This document shows positions 8,864 through 16,200 of a stretch of 26,692 nt of DNA, in pieces; within the stretch, counting starts at the first letter, position 1; each line of letters opens with the position of its first letter. Position numbers and translations under genes: made by a program. Source of the DNA: JAGXLC01 sp046545815. GTDB lineage: Bacteria > Bacteroidota > Bacteroidia > Bacteroidales > UBA12077. The notes under the pieces are model-generated. The model did no database searches and had not been told where the DNA came from. It saw only the letters and a program-made list of their open reading frames with translations. Where the stretch lies: assembly GCA_046545815.1 (NCBI GenBank), contig JBKGZA010000023.1, positions 1 through 26,692 on the forward strand, read 5' to 3'.

Positions 8864-9532
8864 ATGAAATCTGAAAAAAGGATCATTCTGACCAAAGATG
8901 GGTCTCATACCTTATACATTGATTCCCTTAATGAATATTATCATTCCAGATACGGTGCCATACAGGAATCCAATCACGTTTTTATATCAAATGGATTGGA
9001 ATTAATTGATAATAAAGAAATTGAAGTTCTTGAAGTGGGATTCGGCACTGGTTTGAATGCCCTTCTCACCTTTATTGCAGCTAAGAAAGATCAGAAGAAT
9101 ATCCATTATGATGCCATAGAGCTTTTTCCTCTTGAAAATTCCCTGGTGGATAAATTAAACTTTACCACGTTTCTGGATACTGTAAACCATGAGTTCTTGA
9201 TGAGTCTGCATAAGCTTCAATGGAATCAGGTGCACAAGCTGAACGATTTTTTTATTCTTCATAAAATGCTTAAGGATTATAACCATTTCATTCCTGAGAA
9301 ACAGTATCATGTTATATATTTCGACGCCTTTGCTCCGGAAAAACAGCCGGAGATGTGGAATGAACAGAATTTCAAAAAGCTTTTTTATGCACTGCAAACG
9401 AATGGTCTAATGGTTACTTATTGTGCCAAGGGCGAAATCAAAAGACGGCTGAAAAAGATTGGTTTTACCGTAAAGTTGGTTGAAGGGCCTCCCGGTAAAC
9501 ATGAAATGATAAGAGCTGTAAAGCCCGGATAA
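8864..9532 (+). CDS. mnmD: tRNA (5-methylaminomethyl-2-thiouridine)-methyltransferase, stand-alone MnmD type
   Basis: This enzyme performs the last methylation of mnm5s2U at the wobble position 34 of certain tRNAs, using S-adenosylmethionine. The 222-residue product corresponds only to the methyltransferase half (DUF752/MnmC2) of the bifunctional E. coli MnmC, as is normal in Bacteroidota. The SAM-binding motif LEVGFGTGLNALLT starts near residue 56. The family motif YFDAFAPEKQPEMWN lies near 150-165, and the C-terminal GPPGKHEMIRA ending is characteristic. It is divergent from the galactose regulator across a 152-bp region. It is followed after 6 bp by a perfect short palindrome and then by an FKBP gene. 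Confidence 0.94.
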   Translation: MKSEKRIILTKDGSHTLYIDSLNEYYHSRYGAIQESNHVFISNGLELIDNKEIEVLEVGFGTGLNALLTFIAAKKDQKNIHYDAIELFPLENSLVDKLNFTTFLDTVNHEFLMSLHKLQWNQVHKLNDFFILHKMLKDYNHFIPEKQYHVIYFDAFAPEKQPEMWNEQNFKKLFYALQTNGLMVTYCAKGEIKRRLKKIGFTVKLVEGPPGKHEMIRAVKPG

Positions 9533-9538
9533 TTTTAT

Positions 9539-9555
9539 GGTTCAAAATTTGAACC
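9539..9555. repeat. Perfect 17-nt palindrome after mnmD
   Basis: GGTTCAAAATTTGAACC is a perfect inverted repeat of two 8-nt arms around a central A, six bases after the mnmD stop codon. No T-run follows on either strand, so it is a poor intrinsic terminator. It could be a dimeric regulator site for the FKBP gene 63 bp downstream, or a weak RNA hairpin. Confidence 0.45.
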
Positions 9556-9617
9556 CAACCGGATTATTTATTTTAAATTAGCCCACTGATGTATAATTAA
9601 ATTTAAAAAGTAAGTAT

Positions 9618-10340
9618 ATGAATCTTAGAAATTTATTGGCTTTAACAGTTTTATTGGTTGTTATTGGTGCCTGTGGTAAAAATGCAAATTTGGGCACCAG
9701 TGCCAGTATGGAATCTGAATTGGATACAGTAAGTTATGCCCTGGGTGCGGATGTTGCAAAAAGTCTGAAAGACAACAATGGCCTTACAGAACTTAATTAC
9801 CAGGCATTTTTGAAAGGAATGCGCGAAGCTTTTGAAAATGATGAGGTAGAGATGAGCGAATCGGAAAGAAGAAACCGGATCCGAACTTATTTGGATCAAT
9901 TGTCTCAAAAGAAAAACCAGCAGAATTTAGAGGAAGGAGAAGAGTTTCTCAATGAAAACAAGGAAAAGGATGATGTGCATGTTACCGAAAGCGGGTTGCA
10001 GTATAAAGTAATCGAAGAGGGTTCAGGGGTTTCACCGGATGCCAATGACACGGTGGAGGTCCATTATACTGGTAAAACCATTGACGGCGAAACTTTTGAC
10101 AGCTCCGTTGAAAGAGATGAGCCTGCCACTTTTGCGGTCAATCAGGTTATTTCGGGATGGACCGAAGGTCTTCAGCTTATGAAGGAGGGGGCCAAGTATG
10201 AATTGTTTATACCCACTGATCTGGCTTATGGCACTAATGTAAGGCCAGGTGGAGAAATAGAGCCCAATGAAGCCCTGATTTTTGAAGTGGAGTTACTGGA
10301 AGTGAATAAGGTACCTGGAACTGGTGAAGAAGAAGAATAA
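9618..10340 (+). CDS. FKBP-type peptidyl-prolyl cis-trans isomerase, lipoprotein
   Basis: The 240-residue protein has a lipoprotein signal with a lipobox at VIGAC (Cys19), so it is exported and lipid-anchored. Residues ~35-105 form the helical N-terminal dimerisation region seen in FkpA/Mip-type proteins (begins with DTVSYALGADVAKSL). The FKBP catalytic fold occupies ~125-230, with VEVHYTGKTIDGETFDSS, the VISGWTEGLQLMKEG stretch and LAYG. All these are standard FKBP core signatures. It should catalyse proline isomerisation and help fold exported proteins. The acidic C-terminal tail (GEEEE) is unremarkable. A strong terminator hairpin follows 70 bp downstream, so the gene ends its transcript there. 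Confidence 0.95.
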   Translation: MNLRNLLALTVLLVVIGACGKNANLGTSASMESELDTVSYALGADVAKSLKDNNGLTELNYQAFLKGMREAFENDEVEMSESERRNRIRTYLDQLSQKKNQQNLEEGEEFLNENKEKDDVHVTESGLQYKVIEEGSGVSPDANDTVEVHYTGKTIDGETFDSSVERDEPATFAVNQVISGWTEGLQLMKEGAKYELFIPTDLAYGTNVRPGGEIEPNEALIFEVELLEVNKVPGTGEEEE

Positions 10341-10411
10341 AGTAGAAAAATAGAAATTGAATAAATGCCCGGCACCTGATAAATTTAAAATGAAAATCAG
10401 GTAGATTGGAG

Positions 10412-10467
10412 AACAGAATTATGGATTAATCCTGGTCAGTCCAGAAAATCCATAATTCTGTTTTTTT
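10412..10467 (+). terminator. Rho-independent terminator after the FKBP gene, overlapping the end of the convergent ATPase gene
   Basis: AACAGAATTATGGATT (10412-10427) pairs perfectly with 10447-10462, and an inner CTGG/CCAG stem (10432-10435 with 10441-10444) extends the hairpin. A run of seven T (10461-10467) follows on the + strand. The right arm lies inside the last codons of the convergent ATPase gene (stop at 10436), so the hairpin also forms at the 3' end of that transcript, though without a T-run for it. Confidence 0.88.
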
Positions 10468-11140
10468 GTCTGAAGAATTCCATGTTGTTTATGTGTTTTT
10501 CTTCTTCGTTCAAAGGGTTGACCAAATGCATTTTTACCTTCACAGGTGGCTTGCTGAATACAAATATTTCTTCTCCGAGCACCAGTGCTTCTTCAACATC
10601 ATGGGTAACAAAAATTACGGTGCGTCGATCTGCTTTCCATAATTTTATAAATGTTTTCATGAGACCCCATTTAAGCTTGGGGTCCAGTGTTTTAAGGGGT
10701 TCATCCATCAGTATAATGTTGGAGGGATAACAGAAAGCGCGGGCAATGGCTACTCTTTGTTTCATTCCTCCGCTGAGCTGACCGGGATAGAAATGGGCAA
10801 AATTCTGCAGACCTACAATGCTCAGATACCTTTGAATGATCTTTTCCTTTCTTTTTACTGAGATCCCTTTGAGCACAAATTCAAGATTGGCTTTTACGGT
10901 TTTCCAGGGAAGAAGCCGGGGCTCCTGGAAGATGAATGAGAGCACCTTGTCTTTAACTCCCTCAATGATACCGGAATCCTGACTCATAATGCCTCCGGTC
11001 ATATTCAGCAACGAGGTTTTGCCGCATCCGGAAGGTCCAAGTATGGAACTTATTTTGTTTTCCGGCAAATTAAGGGAGAAATTCCTGTACATTTCAACAT
11101 TACTGAACGATTTGCTGATATTTTTAATCTGGATACTCAT
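10436..11140 (-). CDS. ABC transporter ATP-binding protein (nitrate/sulfonate/pyrimidine-type importer)
   Basis: This is the ATPase subunit of a binding-protein-dependent importer. With the ATG at 11140 it has 234 residues. Walker A GPSGCGKT is at 35-42, the ABC signature LSGGMKQR and Walker B IILMDEP follow in order, and the H-loop is VTHD. A longer frame reaches 11185, but it would overlap the permease gene by 29 bp and adds an unmatched leader. The 11140 start (MSIQIKNISKSF) lies 16 bp after the permease stop and aligns with the usual family N terminus. The family (SsuB/TauB/NrtD/ThiZ-like) covers sulfonates, nitrate and thiamine precursors, and the sequence does not say which. It is the last gene of the SBP-permease-ATPase operon. 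Confidence 0.94.
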   Translation of the reverse strand: MSIQIKNISKSFSNVEMYRNFSLNLPENKISSILGPSGCGKTSLLNMTGGIMSQDSGIIEGVKDKVLSFIFQEPRLLPWKTVKANLEFVLKGISVKRKEKIIQRYLSIVGLQNFAHFYPGQLSGGMKQRVAIARAFCYPSNIILMDEPLKTLDPKLKWGLMKTFIKLWKADRRTVIFVTHDVEEALVLGEEIFVFSKPPVKVKMHLVNPLNEEEKHINNMEFFRQKNRIMDFLD

Positions 11141-11156
11141 GGAGTAGAGAAGGAAT

Positions 11157-11909
11157 TTAATGCCAAACGACGACTTTTTTTTCAATAAACCGGATCAGAT
11201 GATCAAAGAGATAACTCAGCAGAATGGCTATTATCGTCCATGCAATAACCTTGTCCACAAGCAGGTATGTCTGGGCATTCTGCATGAAAGTACCTATTCC
11301 GTACTTTGGCTGGCTCAACACTTCCCCTATGATAATGGCGCGCCAGCCGAACCCCATGGCACTGGAAACCCCGCTAAAGATAAAAGGTGATATGGCCGGT
11401 AAATAAATATCCCGAATTATTGTCCCGGTTTTTACCCGGTAAATTTTTGCCATTACAAGCAGTTTGGAATCGACATTCCTGATACCGTCAATGATGTTGG
11501 TGCAGATAAAAGGAAACATGGTAAGCAGGGCAATAAAAACCGGCACCTGGTTGACATTGAACCAGATCAGAGCCAGTAAGATGAAGGAGATAACCGGAGT
11601 GGATCGTATAGCAACCAGGATAGGCTGCAGAAAAGCATAAAAACTGCGGTTGACACCTGCCGTGACACCAAATATGAGCGCCAGGAAAAAAGAAATAAAA
11701 AATCCGGTCAGGCCCCTTAAAATAGTGGCACCTAAAATTCTGGTAAATTCATTGTTTACAAAAAGCTTACCTACTGCAATGGCTGTTTGTTCAGGGGGTG
11801 GAAGAATAAGTTCCGAGGCTACGATCATCGAACCGGTCTTCCATAAGCCAATCAAAAAAAGTACTGAAAGAATGGCTATGCTTTTATTTTTTGTAATAGA
11901 AATTTTCAT
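11157..11909 (-). CDS. ABC transporter permease (SsuC/TauC/ThiX-like)
   Basis: This 250-residue inner-membrane permease has about six hydrophobic helices, standard for the BPD_transp_1 family. The ATPase-coupling EAA-type loop is visible as SSAMGFGWRAIIIGEVLS in the C-terminal half, and the segment EFTRILGATILRGLTGF near residue 55 is typical of the nitrate/sulfonate permease group. It works with the ATPase downstream and the binding lipoprotein upstream. Its first codons overlap the binding-protein gene by 26 bp, so translation of the two is probably coupled. The substrate is not identifiable from the permease. Confidence 0.94.
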   Translation of the reverse strand: MKISITKNKSIAILSVLFLIGLWKTGSMIVASELILPPPEQTAIAVGKLFVNNEFTRILGATILRGLTGFFISFFLALIFGVTAGVNRSFYAFLQPILVAIRSTPVISFILLALIWFNVNQVPVFIALLTMFPFICTNIIDGIRNVDSKLLVMAKIYRVKTGTIIRDIYLPAISPFIFSGVSSAMGFGWRAIIIGEVLSQPKYGIGTFMQNAQTYLLVDKVIAWTIIAILLSYLFDHLIRFIEKKVVVWH

Positions 11910-12849
11910 CGGGAATTTGGCCTCCTGTGATCTCGGGATTCATGTTGTAAAAGATTTCCAGATAATCGGAAATCATCTCCCTGATGTCATAAGCATACCT
12001 GAATTGCATGTTACACCGGGGGATTGCTTGACAGGCGACTGTCTCACTCTCCAGTATGTCATTTTTAACAACCAGGTGGGCTCCTCGTTTTGGGTGTTTG
12101 TTTATCCAATTTACCGATTGATGGTATTCTTTGAGTAACTGATCCACCTGTTGCTTATTTTCGCGGGCATAGCCCTTATGAACCAGTAGTGCTGTCTGAG
12201 GGATTTCCATGTCGGTTTGCTTTTTCCATTCTTTGTTCAGGCTTAGCACCGGTTCTATCTCGTTATTTTTATGGATTACCATGCTGACCAATGGTTCGGA
12301 GATCACTCCAAGTTCAACTTTACCTGAAGCCACCGCATTGGCCAGTTCAATATGGGTTGGAAAAGAATAATCCAGTGTGACATCTTTTTGGGGATCAATA
12401 CCGTTTTTTTCCAGCAGGTAACGGAACATCACATCAGGGGTCATGCCCTTGGCCATCAGATAGATTTTTTTGCCTTTCAGATCATTCCAGGAGTTGATTT
12501 CTCCACGTACTCCGAAGAGATAAAGCGTGCCCCAAACCGGAACAGCAGCCAGCTGGTAATTGACCCCTTTGTTATAGATTATCGAAGCCATATTGGTGGG
12601 TACCACGGCAAATTCTACCTTTTCTTGAAAAAGCAGCGGCCTGATTTGTAAGGGTTCATTTTTGATCTGAAAATTGACCTTTTTGTCGGCCAGGGTATGA
12701 AGACTGTCTATCATTTGGATCATGCTGATTGCAGAAGGGCCTTGCAGTGTAGCTATATCAATGCTTTGATTTTTTTTATCTTTGCTGCCGGAACCGCAAG
12801 AGAGGAGAAAAAACATCAGAATAAACAGGGCAGCTTTTGTCTTTTTCAT
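11884..12849 (-). CDS. ABC transporter substrate-binding lipoprotein (NMT1/THI5- or SsuA-like)
   Basis: With the ATG at 12849 this is a 321-residue lipoprotein whose lipobox (LLSC) puts the lipidated Cys at residue 18. An upstream start at 12879 would place ten extra charged residues before the signal peptide and is less likely. The mature part has the two-lobed NMT1/SsuA pattern: an N-terminal strand (IDIATLQGPSAISMIQMID), the segment VEFAVVPTNMASIIYNKG, the WNDLKGKKIYLMAKGMTPD hinge region and VELGVISEPLVSM. The family binds sulfonates, nitrate or pyrimidine/thiamine precursors. No residue set lets me choose one, and no riboswitch is visible upstream. It is the first gene of the importer operon. 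Confidence 0.92.
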   Translation of the reverse strand: MKKTKAALFILMFFLLSCGSGSKDKKNQSIDIATLQGPSAISMIQMIDSLHTLADKKVNFQIKNEPLQIRPLLFQEKVEFAVVPTNMASIIYNKGVNYQLAAVPVWGTLYLFGVRGEINSWNDLKGKKIYLMAKGMTPDVMFRYLLEKNGIDPQKDVTLDYSFPTHIELANAVASGKVELGVISEPLVSMVIHKNNEIEPVLSLNKEWKKQTDMEIPQTALLVHKGYARENKQQVDQLLKEYHQSVNWINKHPKRGAHLVVKNDILESETVACQAIPRCNMQFRYAYDIREMISDYLEIFYNMNPEITGGQIPDENFYYKK

Positions 12850-12876
12850 AACATCAAATTCCTTTTTTATTGGTTT

Positions 12877-12884
12877 CAAATATA
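12877..12884 (-). promoter_or_regulatory. Candidate -7 element (TATATTTG) for the ABC importer operon
   Basis: On the minus strand 12877-12884 reads TATATTTG, matching the Bacteroidota TAnnTTTG -7 consensus, 27 bp before the preferred start at 12849. No convincing -33 TTTG partner was seen, so this is a motif match only. Confidence 0.35.
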
Positions 12885-12896
12885 ATAACTTTCGTA

Positions 12897-12904
12897 TATA
12901 TTTG
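12897..12904 (+). promoter_or_regulatory. Candidate -7 element (TATATTTG) for the outer-membrane protein gene
   Basis: TATATTTG matches the Bacteroidota TAnnTTTG consensus, 56 bp before the start at 12961. With the minus-strand match 12 bp away it would form a compact divergent promoter. The -33 element is not clear. Confidence 0.35.
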
Positions 12905-12960
12905 GATTATGGTTTTTAACCTGGATCAACCGATTTGTTAAACTTAATAAATATCTGTTT

Positions 12961-13425
12961 ATGAAGAAATTACTATTTATAACATTGCTTGCACTGGTTG
13001 TTTCAACGGTTCACAGCCAGGATTACAAAACCGCCATTGGAGTGAGGGGAACTTTTATTTCAGGAATCACAGTCAAACATTTTATTAATGAAGATGCAGC
13101 GCTGGAAGGCATTTTTTCTTTTGGCCGTTGGGGTATGAATGTGACGGGTTTGTATGAAAAACATGCCCGGGCTTTTGATGTAGAGGGACTGAATTGGTAT
13201 TACGGTGCCGGTGGGCATCTTGGAAGCTGGAACGATGATTATCCTTTATTAAAAGAAGGAGGTGAATTTGTTGTTATTGGAGTAGATGGCGTGATTGGTC
13301 TGGAATATAAAGTACAGGAGATTCCTATAAGCTTTAGTGTGGATTATAAGCCTCAGCTTAACTTTACCGGTTATCCGGGTTTCTGGGGTTATGGCGGCGC
13401 ATTGTCCATCCGTTATACTTTCTGA
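12961..13425 (+). CDS. Small outer-membrane beta-barrel-like protein
   Basis: The 154-residue product starts with a clear Sec signal peptide (MKKLLFITLLALVVSTVHSQ, cleavage probably after residue 19). The rest alternates short amphipathic strands and turns rich in Gly and aromatics, and it ends with the terminal Phe of IRYTF, the usual C-terminal signature of outer-membrane barrels. Size suggests a six- to eight-stranded barrel, similar to many small OmpX-like or porin-like proteins of unknown role in Bacteroidota. I do not recognise a specific family. It is monocistronic, with its own terminator 26 bp downstream and divergent from the ABC importer. Confidence 0.8.
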   Translation: MKKLLFITLLALVVSTVHSQDYKTAIGVRGTFISGITVKHFINEDAALEGIFSFGRWGMNVTGLYEKHARAFDVEGLNWYYGAGGHLGSWNDDYPLLKEGGEFVVIGVDGVIGLEYKVQEIPISFSVDYKPQLNFTGYPGFWGYGGALSIRYTF

Positions 13426-13450
13426 TAAGATATTATCAGCTTATACAAGT

Positions 13451-13490
13451 GCAACTCTGCCAATGAAAATGGGTGCAGAGTTGCCTTTTT
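13451..13490 (+). terminator. Rho-independent terminator
   Basis: GCAACTCTGC (13451-13460) pairs perfectly with GCAGAGTTGC (13475-13484) across a 14-nt loop, followed by five T (13486-13490). It ends the small outer-membrane protein transcript. Confidence 0.9.
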
Positions 13491-13540
13491 GTGGGTTTGC
13501 CCCAAATTACAAAGCGGCAAAATACACCCGGATACTTTCT

Positions 13541-13615
13541 TTAGATGAGTGACTGTATGAAACTAATGACTAATGCTATAGCAATTAAAATGAGTGTTAT
13601 CATGAATTTCAGCAT
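13541..13615 (-). CDS. Possible 24-residue single-transmembrane small protein
   Basis: The frame runs from ATG (13613-13615) to TAA (13541-13543). Its product begins MLKFMITLILIAIALVISF and is almost wholly hydrophobic, with one Lys near the start and a polar end (IQSLI), as in a one-pass membrane microprotein. A purine-rich stretch precedes the ATG (CGGAAATAAAA). Small size means chance is a real alternative, and no homologous neighbour such as a kdp operon is present. Confidence 0.25.
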   Translation of the reverse strand: MLKFMITLILIAIALVISFIQSLI

Positions 13616-13924
13616 TTTTATTTCCGTATTGCATTTTTGATTTGTTTTTACAATTTATGTGCCATTTTTAATTTATCTCTGTATTTAAGAGCTTAATAAG
13701 TTTTTTCCGGCTGAAATTGTTCGATATCGTTACATCGGCCGTTCGATTGCGGACGGAATTTTTTTATAAGATATGAGACAATTCTGCGGAAGGATCCATA
13801 TCAGAAAAAGGCCCACACTGGAAAAAATGCTTCTAAAGGATTTTGATCGCCCGCCATGCCAGGATGTTTTTAGAGTATTCCGGATAAATCAACCAATTGC
13901 TTTACGCTTTTAAGAAGTAAATTG

Positions 13925-13932
13925 TACATTTG
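13925..13932 (+). promoter_or_regulatory. Candidate -7 element (TACATTTG) for the aminotransferase gene
   Basis: TACATTTG matches the Bacteroidota TAnnTTTG consensus, 23 bp before the ATG at 13956. The nearest TTG upstream (13897-13899) is spaced too far for a standard -33 element. Confidence 0.35.
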
Positions 13933-13955
13933 TCCGGAATGAGATTTTGTGCTTC

Positions 13956-14804
13956 ATGAAGCATGGTGTTGGTAAATATTATTTATTGAATAACAGATTG
14001 CTGCCTATAGAAGGCCTTTCTGTTGATCATATAGCAAATGGTTTTTCAGTATATGAAATAGTGCGGGTGGAGGATTACATTGCCATTTTTCTGGAAGATC
14101 ATCTGCGCCGCCTATATCAGTCTCTGGAGCTCGAAAAACTAAGGATTAAAGAAAATGAACAGGAAATAAAGCAACAGGTCAGGAAATTGACAGTAAACAA
14201 TCCTGTTTCTTCCGGGAAGATCAAGATTGTGGTGCAATTTTATTCTTATCGCCCGAGCCCGGAGTATTCCCTCTGGCTTTATTTTAATTATTACGATCCC
14301 CCCACCAAGCAGCTATATCGAACTGGCGTGGCAACAATCCTTTGCTACGCCGAGCGGCATGACCCCAATGCAAAGCTGCTTCATACCGAAGCCCGGATTA
14401 AGGCTGACAACAAAATCCGGGAGGCTTCCGTGTATGAAGCTATGCTTGTTGATGGAAACGGCTACGTGACAGAGGGCAGTCGTTCGAATGTGTTTTTTAT
14501 CTCCGGTGATCTCCTCGTAACCCCTCCTGACGAAGCGGTTTTGCCGGGAATTGTACGAAGCAAGATCATGGAGATATGTCATGAGCATCATCTAAATTTG
14601 CAGCGCCGCAAAATACATAAGGATGAGCTGCCCGATTTTGACAGTGCATTTCTTTCAGGGACTACCCCGAAGATTTTACCGGTAAGAAGCATCGATGACA
14701 TTACTTTTTCAGTGAATAATTCTTTGATGGCCTTTTTGATGCAGACTTATGACAATAAGATTGAACATTATATTCAGGAGCATAAATCTTACAAGATACA
14801 ATAA
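13956..14804 (+). CDS. Class IV aminotransferase (branched-chain aminotransferase / aminodeoxychorismate lyase fold)
   Basis: This is a 282-residue PLP enzyme of fold type IV. Lys140 (in NAKLLHTEAR) falls where the PLP-binding lysine aligns with respect to the downstream motif YEAML and the cofactor-phosphate segment GYVTEGSRSNVFF. The later LPGIVRSKIMEIC stretch is also typical. I use the ATG at 13956; the frame extends nine bases further to a TTG at 13947, which is less likely. The family includes IlvE, D-amino-acid aminotransferase and PabC. The length is closer to IlvE/PabC-type proteins, and the N-terminal part is divergent, so the exact reaction is open. A 77-bp spacer separates it from the phosphomannose isomerase gene. 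Confidence 0.88.
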   Translation: MKHGVGKYYLLNNRLLPIEGLSVDHIANGFSVYEIVRVEDYIAIFLEDHLRRLYQSLELEKLRIKENEQEIKQQVRKLTVNNPVSSGKIKIVVQFYSYRPSPEYSLWLYFNYYDPPTKQLYRTGVATILCYAERHDPNAKLLHTEARIKADNKIREASVYEAMLVDGNGYVTEGSRSNVFFISGDLLVTPPDEAVLPGIVRSKIMEICHEHHLNLQRRKIHKDELPDFDSAFLSGTTPKILPVRSIDDITFSVNNSLMAFLMQTYDNKIEHYIQEHKSYKIQ

Positions 14805-14881
14805 GATTTTCTTAAATTTTCAGGTGGACTGATACACAGCAAAATTTTATAATTGTTAACTTTAACTGAAAAATTGTATTT

Positions 14882-15895
14882 ATGAAAGAACTGTATCCGT
14901 TAAAATTCGAACCTGTTTTTAAAGAGGCTATATGGGGTAATCAACGTTTGAGGTCTGAATTGAACAAAGATATCCCTACTGACCGGAAAATAGGAGAGAG
15001 CTGGGAAATTTCCGCCGTAGAGGATAATTATTCGGTAGTAAAGAATGGCTTTTTGGCCGGCAACAGTGTGCCCGAACTGATCGAAGTATATATGGGAGAT
15101 TTGGTAGGGGAGAAGGTCTTTGACACTTATGGCCTGAAATTTCCCTTGCTTTTTAAATTTATCGATGCCAATGATGTTTTATCCATTCAGGTGCATCCTG
15201 ATGATGAATTGGCCCGGATTAGGCACAATGACAACGGTAAAACCGAGATGTGGTATGTGATTGCTGCGGAAGAGGGAGCAGAGCTTATTTCCGGTTTTAA
15301 CCGGAAGATGGATAAGGAAACCTACCTCCGGCATCTGAAAAACAATACCTTGCCGGAGATTTTGAACCACGAGAAAGTACAGGCCGGAGACGTCTTCTTT
15401 CTCCCGGCCGGCAGGGTGCATGCCATAGGAGCCGGAATACTTCTGGCCGAAATTCAGCAAACTTCTGATATTACCTATCGGATATTCGACTGGAACAGGG
15501 TAGGGAAGGATGGAAAACCCAGACAGTTGCATACCGATCAGGCCCTTGATGCCATCGATTATAAATATTACGGGGATTACAAAACCCATTATGAGCTAAA
15601 AACGAATGTAGCTTCCACAGTAGTGCAATGCGATTACTTTACAACAAATATCCTTGAGCTGGACAAACCCCGCCAAAGGGATTTGATCGGGCTGGATTCT
15701 TTTGTTGTGTATATGTGCATGGATGGGAAAGTGGAAATTACTTATAATGAAGAAGACTCGATAATGATAGAAAAGGGGGAAACGATCCTTTTCCCGGCTG
15801 CTATAGAGCATCTGGCCTATAATCCCCATCCAGCGGTTAAATTGCTGGAAGTGTATGTAGAAGATGGGGAAAAGCAAAATAATTCCCTGATTTAG
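14882..15895 (+). CDS. manA: Mannose-6-phosphate isomerase, type I (Bacillus ManA-like)
   Basis: This cytoplasmic zinc enzyme interconverts mannose-6-phosphate and fructose-6-phosphate, linking mannose use and GDP-sugar synthesis to glycolysis. The 337-residue length fits the shorter Bacillus-like cupin form. Zinc-ligand motifs are present: SIQVHPDDELA (Gln and His), KTEMWYV (Glu) and GRVHAIG (His). The catalytic-Arg segment ITYRIFDWNR and the FEPVFKEAIWG start are also typical. A second cupin half follows, ending with the HLAYNPHPAVKLLEVYV region. The gene has no recognisable terminator downstream; its stop is followed directly by the decayed DCC fragment. Confidence 0.95.
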   Translation: MKELYPLKFEPVFKEAIWGNQRLRSELNKDIPTDRKIGESWEISAVEDNYSVVKNGFLAGNSVPELIEVYMGDLVGEKVFDTYGLKFPLLFKFIDANDVLSIQVHPDDELARIRHNDNGKTEMWYVIAAEEGAELISGFNRKMDKETYLRHLKNNTLPEILNHEKVQAGDVFFLPAGRVHAIGAGILLAEIQQTSDITYRIFDWNRVGKDGKPRQLHTDQALDAIDYKYYGDYKTHYELKTNVASTVVQCDYFTTNILELDKPRQRDLIGLDSFVVYMCMDGKVEITYNEEDSIMIEKGETILFPAAIEHLAYNPHPAVKLLEVYVEDGEKQNNSLI

Positions 15896-15917
15896 AAAAT
15901 TGATTAATCATAAGCTT

Positions 15918-16043
15918 ATCGTCCTCTTTGTCGGATACTGAAAAATGTGTAACGGTTCGGTAGTTTTCGTGCTTGGCTGGAAGAGGTGAAATATTTCCTG
16001 CTTTGCCTCCCTGGAATCGGATTATGACGGCCATATCCTTTAG
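15918..16043 (+). pseudogene. Decayed fragment of a DCC-family (DUF393) thiol-disulfide oxidoreductase gene
   Basis: Read in the 15918 frame, the translation aligns without gaps to residues 9-45 of the intact DCC protein at 26110-26523, with 21 of 37 positions identical, including IVLF, GSVVFVL and FASL. Two in-frame TGA codons (15939, 15987) and a TAG (16041) interrupt it. The family-defining pattern is destroyed: the first Asp is Val and the first motif Cys is a stop codon, while the second Cys remains. A start codon is missing; at best a TTG lies at 15900. The rest of the gene is absent. About 15 bases beyond, 16059-16083 resembles the sequence just past the intact gene (26545-26567), suggesting a copy with its middle deleted. 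Confidence 0.88.
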
Positions 16044-16200
16044 GCGCTTAAAGCGCAACCTGAACCAACATGTTGTTCAAACTTAATCTAAACATTGGTT
16101 TCTTGCGCGAAGCGCTTTTTTTCAGGCTTGTCCTGAAAAAACGTAGTACCTTACCGGGCAAATTCTTGCTTTTTTGGCAAAACTTGCCCGGTAAGGTGCT
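16044..16200. repeat. Hairpin-rich intergenic block
   Basis: Several inverted repeats lie in a row: GCGCTT-A-AAGCGC (16044-16056); a 10-bp perfect stem TTTTTTCAGG/CCTGAAAAAA (16117-16126 with 16132-16141, 5-nt loop); and a 14-bp perfect stem ACCTTACCGGGCAA (16148-16161) with 16184-16197, with a smaller nested TTGC/GCAA stem inside its 22-nt loop. The 10-bp hairpin could act as a bidirectional terminator between manA and the locus downstream (T-run on the left, A-run on the right). The 14-bp one is more like a structured RNA or repetitive element. Confidence 0.75.

Larger units (their letters stand above)
13491..13955. other. Spacer of about 465 bp with no recognised gene
   Basis: Between the terminator and the aminotransferase start I see no RNA gene or recognisable protein. 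It contains a 24-codon minus-strand frame with a transmembrane-like sequence (13541-13615), a 46-codon plus-strand frame (13773-13913) starting MRQFCGRIHIRK with no family resemblance, and a TACATTTG promoter-like element at 13925-13932. Much of the rest is A/T-rich. Confidence 0.5.

Noticed and set aside
13773..13913. 46-residue plus-strand frame in the spacer before the aminotransferase
   Set aside because: Begins MRQFCGRIHIRK, with no ribosome binding site of note and no family resemblance; too short to call from sequence alone.
13939..13959. Six-codon frame whose TGA overlaps the aminotransferase ATG
   Set aside because: A start-stop overlap this short arises easily by chance, and nothing supports a leader peptide.
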